Shown here: piece after piece, positions 16,904 through 24,083 of the stretch
Position numbering within the stretch: the first letter of the stretch is position 1
How the letters are laid out: every line of letters starts with the position of its first letter
Assembly: GCA_019117545.1 (NCBI GenBank)
Contig: DWZN01000073.1
Coordinates: 1 to 34,122 of the forward strand
Direction of reading: 5' to 3'
Length of the DNA stretch: 34,122 nucleotides
DNA from: Candidatus Brevibacterium intestinavium
Lineage (GTDB): Bacteria > Actinomycetota > Actinomycetes > Actinomycetales > Brevibacteriaceae
The notes under the pieces: generated by a model
The model's database searches: none
Seen by the model: the letters and a program-made list of their open reading frames with translations, nothing else
Told to the model about the DNA's origin: nothing
Program-made: the position numbers and the translations under genes

Positions 16904-17374
16904 ATGGATGCCCTGCTCCTCATCGACACGGACGACGCCAGCTACCCCAATGATGACGCCATGGAGACCCTCGGTGAGATCGTCACCCGGACTCGCACCG
17001 TGGGCGGCGTGCTCATCTTCGCCTCGACGAAGGAGAGCCTCGCGGACACCCCGGACGAGGAGCTGAGCGTATTCGTGCCCGACGAGGAGGACCTCGTCCT
17101 GCGCTCGGACAATCCCGACATCTTCGAGGGCATCAACGACCTCGCTCCCGGTCTGCACGACATGGCCGTCGACCGCATCGTCATCGCCGGTGCCGACGAT
17201 GCGCCCGGCGCCGTCTACGCCTCGGCGATGGCGGCGCTCGTGTGCAACTTCGACGTCATCGTCCTCTCCGACTCCACCACCGACCTCGACGGCGAGCCCG
17301 TCGACTGGATGGACGCCGCGGAGGAGGCCGGAGCCATGGTCAAGAAGACCGCCGACACCTGGCTGCGGATGTAG
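16904..17374 (+). CDS. Isochorismatase-like fold protein lacking catalytic residues
   Basis: The 156-residue soluble protein resembles cysteine hydrolases of the isochorismatase family in outline: an N-terminal strand with aspartate (ALLLIDTDD), a middle segment VFVPDEEDLVLRSDNPDIFEG where the family has the catalytic lysine region, and DRIVIAGADDAPGAVYASAM followed by FDVIVLSDSTTD. In active members the segment after IAG carries the nucleophile (as in GVATDVCV); here it reads ADDAPGAV, with no cysteine, and the lysine is also absent. The only cysteine (AALVCNFD) is in the wrong place. It is therefore probably a non-enzymatic relative, or a protein that only looks similar. The protein is acidic. 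The ATG at 16904 is preferred over an upstream in-frame start because the family-like sequence begins there. Confidence 0.8.
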   Translation: MDALLLIDTDDASYPNDDAMETLGEIVTRTRTVGGVLIFASTKESLADTPDEELSVFVPDEEDLVLRSDNPDIFEGINDLAPGLHDMAVDRIVIAGADDAPGAVYASAMAALVCNFDVIVLSDSTTDLDGEPVDWMDAAEEAGAMVKKTADTWLRM

Positions 17375-17417
17375 GCTCAGGCGCTCATCCACGCTCACGC
17401 GGGCCTGTGACTCGCCG

Positions 17418-17484
17418 TTTGTGGTCACCGCACCGAGGCGCAGCGGCCGAAAAGTCGGATTCGCCTCGGTGCGGTGACCACAAA
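17418..17484. repeat. Palindromic element, copy 1 (23-bp perfect arms)
   Basis: The left arm at 17418-17440 (beginning TTTGTGGTCACCGCACC) is the exact reverse complement of the right arm at 17462-17484. The 21-base loop has an inner 4-bp stem (CCGA 17447-17450, TCGG 17455-17458). It lies between two convergent genes and could act as a bidirectional terminator, but the perfect long arms and the second copy at 18786 suggest a dispersed palindromic repeat family. Confidence 0.9.
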
Positions 17485-17549
17485 ATGCTCGTGCGCCGGG
17501 GCGATTTGCGCCGCCCCTGTGCCGGGCTCGAGGCCCCTCCACCGGGACC

Positions 17550-17623
17550 GGAGGTCCGCCGGGTTCGATGCCCACCCGCGGGGTCCGGAGGTCCGCCGGG
17601 TTCGATGCCCACCCGCGGGGTCC
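17550..17623. repeat. 37-bp perfect tandem direct repeat
   Basis: Two identical 37-base units (17550-17586 and 17587-17623), each beginning GGAGGTCCGCCGGGTTCG, stand head to tail downstream of the nuclease-like gene. No reading frame is convincing here. The unit includes GGGTTCGATGCCC, which resembles a tRNA T-loop only superficially. Confidence 0.85.
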
Positions 17624-17641
17624 GGGATCCGGAGCTGACCG

Positions 17642-18577
17642 TCACAGAGAGTGGCCGGCACGTTCGAGATGACTGCGGATCTGCCGCTCGAGCATGCGCC
17701 GATCGGTGCGCGACGTGACCCTGATGAGTGCCCAGCCTTCGTGCTCAAGCGCGTTCTCTCGGTCGATGTCCATATTCCACTGCCGCCTGTCGGTACGGTG
17801 GAAATCGCTTTCGTACTCTATCGCCAACCGTGCAGCCGCATAGCCGAGATCCGGCCGAATCGTTGTGTTCAACTGCTGGCAGAAGATCTGGGGGTGGATC
17901 TCGGGCTCGGGCAGACCGACCGACATGATCCACAGCCTCAGCTCGGTCTCCCTGGGGGAATCCACGTCGGGTCGAATGAGAGCAAGAGCGTCCTCGACTC
18001 CGCGTCGGTTCTTCACCGACTTCCGCGATGAGAAGTGGTCCGTCAGCTGCGGGAGAGTGCACAGCCGCGGGCCATGCCAGCTGCCGATCATCGCGTCCCC
18101 GACCATGACCAACGAAAGGAGATCGAGGGAAGCGGCGAATTGCAGGAACAGCGAGGGAGCAGTCATCAACTGGTGGCCGAGCACATTCGTCCACTGGAAA
18201 TCAGCGACGCGGTGCAGGACGACTCCGGGACGGCGGATCCGCAGATTCCGATCAGCGGTGGACACGTGCAGCTGTCCATCCTTGCAGTCGCCGGGAAGCG
18301 GCAGCCCATAGAGCACCCCGGCCGACGCGTGGCTGGCCGCGACCTGCGGGTACTTCAACTGGAGGGCGCGGAGCATGAACCCCGTGCGGTCCCATTCGGT
18401 GTCCGCCCACTCGGGCGCGACCCTTGTGACCGGACGACTCGGGTCTGCGCGGACTCCGTACGTCACTCGCTCGGTCGGTTCGGGGGCTCGGAGCCTCCAT
18501 TCGCTGATCCCGTGGTCTGCCGCATCGCCGGACAGGAAGAGCAGGGGTGCGGAGCGTTTGTCCTGATATCCATTCAT
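17642..18577 (-). CDS. DUF559/AbiEi-like protein with nuclease-fold C-terminus
   Basis: The 311-residue protein has an N-terminal part (about 60-190) like the common actinobacterial proteins often labelled AbiEi-type or endonuclease-domain-containing: ASHASAGVLYGLPLP, then LHRVADFQWTNVLG and MTAPSLFLQFAASLDLLSLV. Residues about 205-305 look like a DUF559/Vsr-type PD-(D/E)XK fold: SPRETELRLWIMSVGLPEPE, RPDLGY (D243), LAIEYES (E254, E256) and GWALIRVTSRT. These are plausible metal-binding residues, but activity is unproven. The ATG at 18577 has a GATGAT hexamer 6 bases upstream, suggesting a leaderless message; longer in-frame starts would add unconserved residues. No partner toxin is adjacent, and the gene is framed by two copies of one palindromic element. 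Confidence 0.85.
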   Translation of the reverse strand: MNGYQDKRSAPLLFLSGDAADHGISEWRLRAPEPTERVTYGVRADPSRPVTRVAPEWADTEWDRTGFMLRALQLKYPQVAASHASAGVLYGLPLPGDCKDGQLHVSTADRNLRIRRPGVVLHRVADFQWTNVLGHQLMTAPSLFLQFAASLDLLSLVMVGDAMIGSWHGPRLCTLPQLTDHFSSRKSVKNRRGVEDALALIRPDVDSPRETELRLWIMSVGLPEPEIHPQIFCQQLNTTIRPDLGYAAARLAIEYESDFHRTDRRQWNMDIDRENALEHEGWALIRVTSRTDRRMLERQIRSHLERAGHSL

Positions 18578-18583
18578 CCTCGC

Positions 18584-18589
18584 ATCATC
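18584..18589 (-). promoter_or_regulatory. Possible -10 box of the DUF559-type gene
   Basis: GATGAT (minus strand) ends 6 bases before the ATG at 18577. It is at the distance expected for a leaderless message, and no standard ribosome binding site is placed better. The match to TATAAT is four of six. Confidence 0.3.
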
Positions 18590-18785
18590 ACGATCGCGGT
18601 TCCCGGATGGAAAGGCCGACCGGAGAGGCTGTGGACGAAATCCGGCGTCCGGTGGGACTGTGGATGCGAGTGAGCCGAGCCGCTGTGCCGGCAATGAGGA
18701 AACGAGCCCGATGCCGCATTCCGCGTGAAGCCGGTGCTGTTTGGCACCTGACGAGGGGTGATGGACCCGGCAGTAGCCTCAGACA

Positions 18786-18844
18786 TGGTCACCGCGCCGA
18801 GGCGAGAACGCCAGAACCGTGTTTTCGCCTCGGCGCAGTGACCA
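18786..18844. repeat. Palindromic element, copy 2 (20-bp arms, one mismatch)
   Basis: The left arm at 18786-18805 (TGGTCACCGCGCCGAGGCGA) pairs with 18825-18844 with one mismatch (18793 against 18837); the loop is 19 bases. The arm shares the core GGTCACCGCRCCGAGGCG with copy 1 at 17418-17484, but the loops differ. It sits 3' of ogt. Confidence 0.85.
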
Positions 18845-18897
18845 CAAACAGGTCGGATGCTGTGGACAGGGAGCGCATGAGTCGGTTCGGGCGAGCG

Positions 18898-19467
18898 TCA
18901 GAAGAGCGGCTGCGGCAGCGCATTCTCCCACTCGAGCAGTCGGCGCTTGGTTTCGAGCTCATGCCCGGGCAGGCCACCGGAGTAGCCGCCGAGGCTGTCA
19001 CCTGCGATGACTCGGTGGCAGGGAACGATGATCGGAATCGGGTTGAGGCCCATGATCCCGCCGACGGCACGGGCCGGAATTCCGGTGCCGCTGGCCTCGG
19101 CGAGTTCGCCGTAGGTGACGGTGGTCCCGGCCTCGACGGTCTCGGACAGAGTCGTGAGCACCGCTTTTGCGACTTCCGAGATCGGTCCGAAGGCGACCGG
19201 GAGGTCGAATTCGCCGAGGCGGCCGTCGAAGTAGGCGCGCAGCTGAGCGATCGCCTCGACGAGGATGGGATCCATGCGGCCGTCCGTCGCCTGACCCCGA
19301 TCGAGATCGCGAGCGCCGGCCGAGTGATCGCGGTCGGGTTCGCCACCGGCCGCGTCGGCGGGGGAGGAGCGCCATTCGAGCCCGACGACGCTCCGTCCGT
19401 CGCTGCTCACGGTGATGGGGCCGACCGGGGTCTCAAACGTGCCGATCGCGCGGTCGGAGGTGCCCAA
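18898..19467 (-). CDS. ogt: Methylated-DNA--protein-cysteine methyltransferase
   Basis: The protein repairs O6-alkylguanine by moving the alkyl group to its own cysteine. The active-site motif PIIVPCHRVIAGDSLGGYSGG is complete, preceded by the helix-turn-helix part VTYGELAEASGTG and the asparagine hinge MGLNPIP. The region AIAQLRAYFDGRLGEFDLP is typical of the Ogt/MGMT N-terminal border. I chose TTG at 19467 (189 residues) because GAAAGGGG lies 8 bases upstream and the conserved start (IGTFETPVGPITV) follows shortly after. The frame stays open to 19596, but those extra residues are Ser/Thr/Arg-rich, unlike the family, and would run into the end of the neighbouring proX-like gene. It is probably the last gene after that binding-protein gene, 76 bases away. 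Confidence 0.92.
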   Translation of the reverse strand: MGTSDRAIGTFETPVGPITVSSDGRSVVGLEWRSSPADAAGGEPDRDHSAGARDLDRGQATDGRMDPILVEAIAQLRAYFDGRLGEFDLPVAFGPISEVAKAVLTTLSETVEAGTTVTYGELAEASGTGIPARAVGGIMGLNPIPIIVPCHRVIAGDSLGGYSGGLPGHELETKRRLLEWENALPQPLF

Positions 19468-19543
19468 CGCCCGGCCCCTTTCACCAGTGAGGAGTTCGCG
19501 GCCGCCGCGAGTGCTCGGCGGCGACCGCTGTGAGTGTATCGGA

Positions 19544-20587
19544 TCAGCCTGCGAGATCGCCGGCGCGGTAGTCGTCGACGAAGTCCGGGTTGTCATCGAG
19601 CCATTCGGCGACGGCGTCTTCCAGGTTCTCTCCGTTGTACTCGTCCTCGGAGAACATCAGCGCTTCGAGGTCAGCGAGCTGTTCTTCGGACATGGCGAAG
19701 TTCTTCACTGCCTGTGCCACGTACGGGAACTTCTCCGTGGAGTCCTTGTTGCCCACGTTGTAGAGGATCTCCTTCTCGCCGAGCGAGTTCGTCGGATCCT
19801 CGAGGTCGCGCATGGGGAACTTGTTGTAGGCCCAGTGCGGGTGCCAGAGTGTGACCGCGATGTTCTGGTCGGCATCGGTGGACTTCTTCACCTGTGCGAG
19901 CATCGCCGGAGTCGACGAGATCTTGTATTCGAGCTGCTCCAGGCCGTAGTCGGGGATGACGTTGTCCTTGACAGCCTTCGTCAGTCCCGCTCCTGCCTCG
20001 ATGCCATAGAGGGTGTTGTCGTATTCATCGGCCATGTCCTTGAGATCTTCGATCGACTGCGCCGGGGAGTCCTCATTGACCGCGATGGTGTTCTGTGCCG
20101 CACCGTACCAGCAGCCCAGGACATCGATGTCGTCCTTGACCGAATCATAGTAGGAAGCATGAGTGGTCGGCATCATCATGTCGGTGTGGAAGTCGATGTC
20201 ACCGACGGAGACTGCCTGGTAGGCGGGTCCGGCTTCCAGCTCCTGGATGTCGACGGTGTATCCGTCCCTCTCCAGGAGATTCGTCAGTGTGTAAACGCTC
20301 GCGTACGTCTCGTCCCAGCCGTTGAAGACGGCGAAGGTGACGTTCTTGTCGTCGTCAGGGTCGAGGGAGTCCAGGTCCTCGGAGTCAGATCCGGGCTCGC
20401 ATGCGGTCCAGTCCCTGTCGCCGGCCGCCGAGGCCGAGTCGTCTCCCGAACTGCCTCCGCTGTTGCTCACTCCGCAGGCTGAGAGGGTGAGCACAGAGGC
20501 CGCCGCGAGGCTGCCGAGCTTGAGAATCGTTGAACGTACCGTTTCATTCCCTTTCGGTGATTCGTTCCGGAATCGAGAATTCCCCAT
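19544..20587 (-). CDS. Second glycine-betaine-type solute-binding lipoprotein, start codon uncertain
   Basis: This is a paralogue of the binding protein encoded at 20768-21769; the two align along their length (NGWDETYASVY against NGWDESYATVY; ISSTPAMLAQVKKSTDADQN against ISSTPAMLAQLKKSTDAGEN). The signal sequence and lipobox (VLTLSACG) are intact. The homologous start would be RSTILKLGS, matching KSTTLTKLGG of the paralogue, with AAAGGGA 8 bases upstream, but the codon there (20539-20537) is GTA, not GTG. The nearest in-frame ATG is at 20587; I used it, giving 347 residues with an unusually long n-region. A TATGTT hexamer stands 5 bases before that ATG. The ligand region DGWLPLTHESY of the paralogue is here DMMMPTTHASYY, so a different ligand is possible. 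Confidence 0.85.
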   Translation of the reverse strand: MGNSRFRNESPKGNETVRSTILKLGSLAAASVLTLSACGVSNSGGSSGDDSASAAGDRDWTACEPGSDSEDLDSLDPDDDKNVTFAVFNGWDETYASVYTLTNLLERDGYTVDIQELEAGPAYQAVSVGDIDFHTDMMMPTTHASYYDSVKDDIDVLGCWYGAAQNTIAVNEDSPAQSIEDLKDMADEYDNTLYGIEAGAGLTKAVKDNVIPDYGLEQLEYKISSTPAMLAQVKKSTDADQNIAVTLWHPHWAYNKFPMRDLEDPTNSLGEKEILYNVGNKDSTEKFPYVAQAVKNFAMSEEQLADLEALMFSEDEYNGENLEDAVAEWLDDNPDFVDDYRAGDLAG

Positions 20588-20626
20588 TCCAGAACATATG
20601 TGATCACAATCGGTTGCGAAAAGTAA

Positions 20627-20666
20627 GGAGGGTGTGCGGCAAACTTTCGTTCGCGGCACACCCTCC
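20627..20666 (-). terminator. Intrinsic terminator of the betaine uptake operon
   Basis: GGAGGGTGTGC at 20627-20637 and GCACACCCTCC at 20656-20666 form a perfect 11-bp stem with an 18-base loop. Read on the minus strand the stem is followed by TTACTTTT, a T-rich tract. It lies between the operon's binding-protein gene and the paralogous one, so it should separate their transcripts. Confidence 0.8.
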
Positions 20667-20767
20667 TCACTGGTTGCGCTGTATCCTTCTTTCGTCAGCG
20701 GCAGTCGATGACGTTCGTCTCAGTGGCGAACCTCATCGGTGTGCCGAGCCCGTCGGCTCGGTCTCGG

Positions 20768-21769
20768 TCACTTGGCGAGTTCGCCCTTCTTCCACTGGTC
20801 GACGAAGTCCGGGTTCTCTTCCAGCCAGTCGGCAACGGCCTTCTCGTGGTTGTCGCCGCCGTAGTTCTCATCGGAGAACATGAGGTTCTCGAGGCTGGCC
20901 AGATGGTCATCGTCGAGGACGAGGTTCTGCAGAAGCTGCGCGACGTAGGGGTGCTCCTCGGCAGCTTCCTCACCCGAGAAGCTGAAGATGCGCTCGGCAT
21001 CGCCCATGGCACCCTTCGGGTCCTCGAGGTCGCGAACCGGGAAGGCGTCATAGGCCCAGTGCGGACGCCACAGGGTCACTGCGACGTTCTCTCCGGCGTC
21101 TGTCGACTTCTTCAGCTGTGCGAGCATCGCCGGAGTCGAGGAGATCTTGAACTCAAGGTTGTCGAGCCCGTATTCCGGGATCGCCTTATCCTGTGTGGTC
21201 TTCGTCAGACCGGCACCGGCGTCGATTCCGTACAGCGTGTTGTTGTACTCATCGCCCATGTCCTTGAGATCGCCGATCTCCTGCGCCGGCGAGTCTTCGT
21301 TCACGGCGATGGTCAGCTTGGCGTTGTCGTACCAGCAGCCGTGATCGACGAGCTTGTCGCCGTACTGCTCGATGTAGCTCTCGTGCGTCAGCGGCAGCCA
21401 GCCATCGGTGAAGAAGTCGATGTCGCCCTGCGCCACACCGGTGAACATCGGTCCGGCGTCGAGCTCCTCGGTCTTGACCGTGTAGCCGTCCTCTTCGAGA
21501 ACGTTCTTGATCAGGTAGACGGTGGCGTAGGACTCGTCCCAGCCGTTGAAGATGCCCAGAGACACGTCCTTCTCATCGTCCTCGAGGTCCGCGACGTCCT
21601 CCGACCCGTCACCGGGTGTGCACTGCGACCAGTCCTGGCCGCCGGCATTCGTGTCGTCGTCACCGCCGCCGGCGGGCTCGCCGCCGGTGTTCGATGCTCC
21701 GCACGCCGTGAGGGCAAGCGCACTGGCGGCGAGGATGCCTCCCAACTTGGTCAAGGTTGTCGATTTCAT
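20768..21769 (-). CDS. proX: Glycine betaine/choline-type ABC transporter substrate-binding lipoprotein
   Basis: The 333-residue protein captures a quaternary ammonium osmolyte outside the membrane and delivers it to the permease encoded just upstream. The signal peptide ends in the lipobox ALTACG. A short Gly/Asp linker precedes the OpuAC-type domain. Tryptophans in NGWDESY, FTDGWLPLTHESY, HGCWYDN and RPHWAY are candidates for the aromatic cage that binds the trimethylammonium group. The ATG at 21769 has AGGAGAG 5 bases upstream. It is third in the order proV-proW-proX and is followed by the terminator at 20627-20666. The exact substrate (betaine, choline, proline betaine or carnitine) cannot be told from sequence alone. 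Confidence 0.92.
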   Translation of the reverse strand: MKSTTLTKLGGILAASALALTACGASNTGGEPAGGGDDDTNAGGQDWSQCTPGDGSEDVADLEDDEKDVSLGIFNGWDESYATVYLIKNVLEEDGYTVKTEELDAGPMFTGVAQGDIDFFTDGWLPLTHESYIEQYGDKLVDHGCWYDNAKLTIAVNEDSPAQEIGDLKDMGDEYNNTLYGIDAGAGLTKTTQDKAIPEYGLDNLEFKISSTPAMLAQLKKSTDAGENVAVTLWRPHWAYDAFPVRDLEDPKGAMGDAERIFSFSGEEAAEEHPYVAQLLQNLVLDDDHLASLENLMFSDENYGGDNHEKAVADWLEENPDFVDQWKKGELAK

Positions 21770-21807
21770 GTGACTCTCCTTTGTTGCTTGAATCGAATGG
21801 TTCGGGG

Positions 21808-22674
21808 TTACGCGGCCGCAGCCTTGTGGGCGCGTTCGATCGGAGTCTTCTTGCCGAGGGCGGCAGTGACGCGGTCGAGGAAGATCGCAACGACGACCAC
21901 TGCCAGGCCGGCTTCGACGGCGAGCGGGACATCGAGCTGGCTGATGCCGCCGACGACTGCGCCACCGAGGCCGCCGGCGCCGACCATGCCGGCGAGGACG
22001 ACCATCGACAGGGCGAGCATGATCACCTGGTTGATGCCGGCCATGATGGTGGGCATCGCCAGAGGGATCTGGATCTTCGACAGAATGTGACCCGGACTGG
22101 CGCCGAAGGCCTGACCGGCCTCGACGACCTCGGTGTTGACCTGGCGAATGGCGAGTTCGGTCAGCCGCACGCCCGGAGGCAGGGAGAAGATGATCGTTGC
22201 GATCGCGCCCGGAGTCTGGCCGATGCCGAACATCAGAATCGCCGGAACCAGGTAGGCCAGAGCCGGCATCGACTGCATGAAGTCGAGGATCGGTTTGACC
22301 ACGGTCGACACCCAGCTCACCTTGGCGGCGAGGATGCCGAGCGGAACGGCGATGATCAGCGCGACGAGGACTGCGACGATGACCAGAGCCAGGGTCGACA
22401 TCGTGTTGTCCCATTGGTCGAGGGCACGGACGAAGTAGAACCCGATGAGGGTGAAGAGGGCGACTCTCCATCCGGCGGTGAAGTACGCGATCACAGCCAG
22501 AATGACGATCATGATCAGGTAGACCGGCGAGGAGAAGATCAGGTAGAGGAAGTCGTACAGGCCGCCGAGGACGAGGTTGATGAAGCTGAGCAGCCCCTGG
22601 AATGCGGACGTGAACCAGGTGAGGAAGTCATTGACCCAGTCACCGAGCGGCAGCCGCGGATTCATGAAGTCCAT
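21808..22674 (-). CDS. proW: Glycine betaine-type ABC transporter permease
   Basis: The 288-residue membrane protein has about 7 helices and an amphipathic N-terminus (NPRLPLGDWVNDFLTWF). The cytoplasmic coupling motif of ABC permeases is present as EAGQAFGASPGHILSKIQIP, followed by LAMPTIMAGINQVIMLALSM, typical of ProW/OpuAB. ATG at 22674 has AAGGAGG upstream and overlaps the stop of the ATPase gene by one base (TGATG), so the two are translated together. The binding-protein gene follows 38 bases later. Confidence 0.94.
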   Translation of the reverse strand: MDFMNPRLPLGDWVNDFLTWFTSAFQGLLSFINLVLGGLYDFLYLIFSSPVYLIMIVILAVIAYFTAGWRVALFTLIGFYFVRALDQWDNTMSTLALVIVAVLVALIIAVPLGILAAKVSWVSTVVKPILDFMQSMPALAYLVPAILMFGIGQTPGAIATIIFSLPPGVRLTELAIRQVNTEVVEAGQAFGASPGHILSKIQIPLAMPTIMAGINQVIMLALSMVVLAGMVGAGGLGGAVVGGISQLDVPLAVEAGLAVVVVAIFLDRVTAALGKKTPIERAHKAAAA

Positions 22675-24083
22675 CAGTGCTTACCTCCTTCTCTGTCGGC
22701 CGCGTCCCCTGTGGTGGCGCCGGCTCCTTGATCCGCTTCACTGCCGGTGGCGGTGCCTTTGGAGACCGGGGCCCCCGCTGCTGCCGGTGTCGACTGCTCG
22801 TCGGTGAACGCGGCACCGTTCTCGCTGTCGGCCTCGGCCGCACTCGGTGAGACGAGCATCGGTTCGGACTCCTCCTTGACCGGCGGGATCTCGCCGGTGG
22901 CCGGGCCCGGATCGGCCATGGAGTTGAGCAGGGCCACGCGCGGGACGATTCCGAGCAGACGCCGGTTCTCATCGACGACGGTCAGCGGAACCTTGGCCGT
23001 GGAGCTGGGGGCGAAGAGTTCGGAGATCGGGGTCTCCGGGCTGACCGTGAACAGGTCCGACTTCTCCACGATGTCGGTGATCGTGTGCTTTCCCTCGCGG
23101 GCGGCCTTGACCACCCTGCGGTCGCTGACGAGTCCGACGACCGTGCGGTTCTCGTCGAGGACGAGCAGACCGGAGGAGTTGTTGTCCTCCAAGGTCTTCA
23201 TGGCCAGGCGTGGTCCGGCCTCGATGCTGATCGTGGCCTCGGTCTCGCGCATGATCGACGACGCAGTCAGCACTCGCGTGCGGTCGACGTCCTGGACGAA
23301 TTCGGCGATGTAGTCATCGGCCGGCTGCGTCAGGATCTCCTCGGAGGTTCCGATCTGGACGATGCGGCCATCACGCATGACAGCGATCCGATCGCCGAGG
23401 AACATCGCCTCGTTGAGGTCGTGGGTGATGAAGATGATGGTCTTGTTCAGCTTCGACTGCAGCTCGACGAGCTGCTCCTGCATCTCGCGACGGATCAGCG
23501 GGTCGAGTGCGGAGAACGCCTCGTCCATGAGCAGGATGTCGGTCTCTGCCGCGAGCGCTCGCGCCAGACCGACGCGCTGCTGCATACCGCCGGAAAGCTG
23601 CTGCGGGTACTTGTCTCCCCAACCGTCGAGTCCGACGGTCTTGAGCCATTCCTCCGCCTTCTCCAAACGCTCGGCCTTCGACACACCCTGGACCTCCAGG
23701 GAGTAGGCGGCGTTCTCTCGCACCGTGCGGTGCGGCAGCAGTGCGAAGTGCTGGAACACCATCGACACATGCTTGCCGCGGACCTGCCGCAGGGCGGAGG
23801 AATCCGCCTTCGAGATGTCGGTTCCCAGGACCTCGACGGTCCCCGCTGTGGGCGCCCACAGCCCGTTGAGCGTACGGATCAGGGTCGACTTACCCGAACC
23901 CGACAGGCCCATGACGACGAAGATCTCGCCCTCTTCGACCTCGAAGCTCGCGTCGATGACGGCAGCCATACCCATTTTGGTGAGGTCGTTTCGGTCGGCA
24001 CCTTCCTCGAGCCGTTTGATCACTTCATTCGGCCGTTTGCCGAAGACTTTGTAGACATGTGATGCCTTGACGACAACGCTCAT
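22674..24083 (-). CDS. proV: Glycine betaine-type ABC transporter ATPase with CBS domains
   Basis: The 469-residue protein powers uptake. It has Walker A GLSGSGKST (about 59-67), Q-loop FQHFALLPHRTV, signature LSGGMQQRVGLARALA, Walker B ILLMDEAFSALDP and the switch histidine in FITHDLNEA. Two CBS repeats (about 275-395) follow, which in OpuA-type transporters sense ionic strength or c-di-AMP; here they include SSGLLVLDENRTVVGLVSDR and VPLTVVDENRRLLGIV. About 70 low-complexity residues (Ala, Gly, Glu, Thr) are added at the end. ATG at 24083 has GGAGG 6-10 bases upstream. It is the first gene of the operon, so control should act in the AT-rich region to its right. Confidence 0.95.
   Translation of the reverse strand: MSVVVKASHVYKVFGKRPNEVIKRLEEGADRNDLTKMGMAAVIDASFEVEEGEIFVVMGLSGSGKSTLIRTLNGLWAPTAGTVEVLGTDISKADSSALRQVRGKHVSMVFQHFALLPHRTVRENAAYSLEVQGVSKAERLEKAEEWLKTVGLDGWGDKYPQQLSGGMQQRVGLARALAAETDILLMDEAFSALDPLIRREMQEQLVELQSKLNKTIIFITHDLNEAMFLGDRIAVMRDGRIVQIGTSEEILTQPADDYIAEFVQDVDRTRVLTASSIMRETEATISIEAGPRLAMKTLEDNNSSGLLVLDENRTVVGLVSDRRVVKAAREGKHTITDIVEKSDLFTVSPETPISELFAPSSTAKVPLTVVDENRRLLGIVPRVALLNSMADPGPATGEIPPVKEESEPMLVSPSAAEADSENGAAFTDEQSTPAAAGAPVSKGTATGSEADQGAGATTGDAADREGGKH

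Larger units (their letters stand above)
18578..18897. other. Intergenic region with second palindromic element
   Basis: This 320-base gap lies between the start of the nuclease-like gene and the end of ogt. It holds a possible minus-strand promoter at 18584-18589, some 190 bases without a convincing reading frame, and palindromic element copy 2 at 18786-18844. Confidence 0.5.

Noticed and set aside
17558..17575. tRNA T-loop-like GGGTTCGATGCCC in the 37-bp repeat
   Set aside because: The stem is only 3 bp and no acceptor, D or anticodon arms can be built around it.
17375..18897. CRISPR array or integrase-bounded island
   Set aside because: The repeats are two palindromes and one tandem pair, not regularly spaced repeats, and there is no integrase, transposase or tRNA nearby.
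19468..19596. N-terminal extension of ogt up to 19596
   Set aside because: The added residues are Ser/Thr/Arg-rich, unlike the family, and overlap the end of the binding-protein gene; TTG 19467 has a good ribosome binding site.
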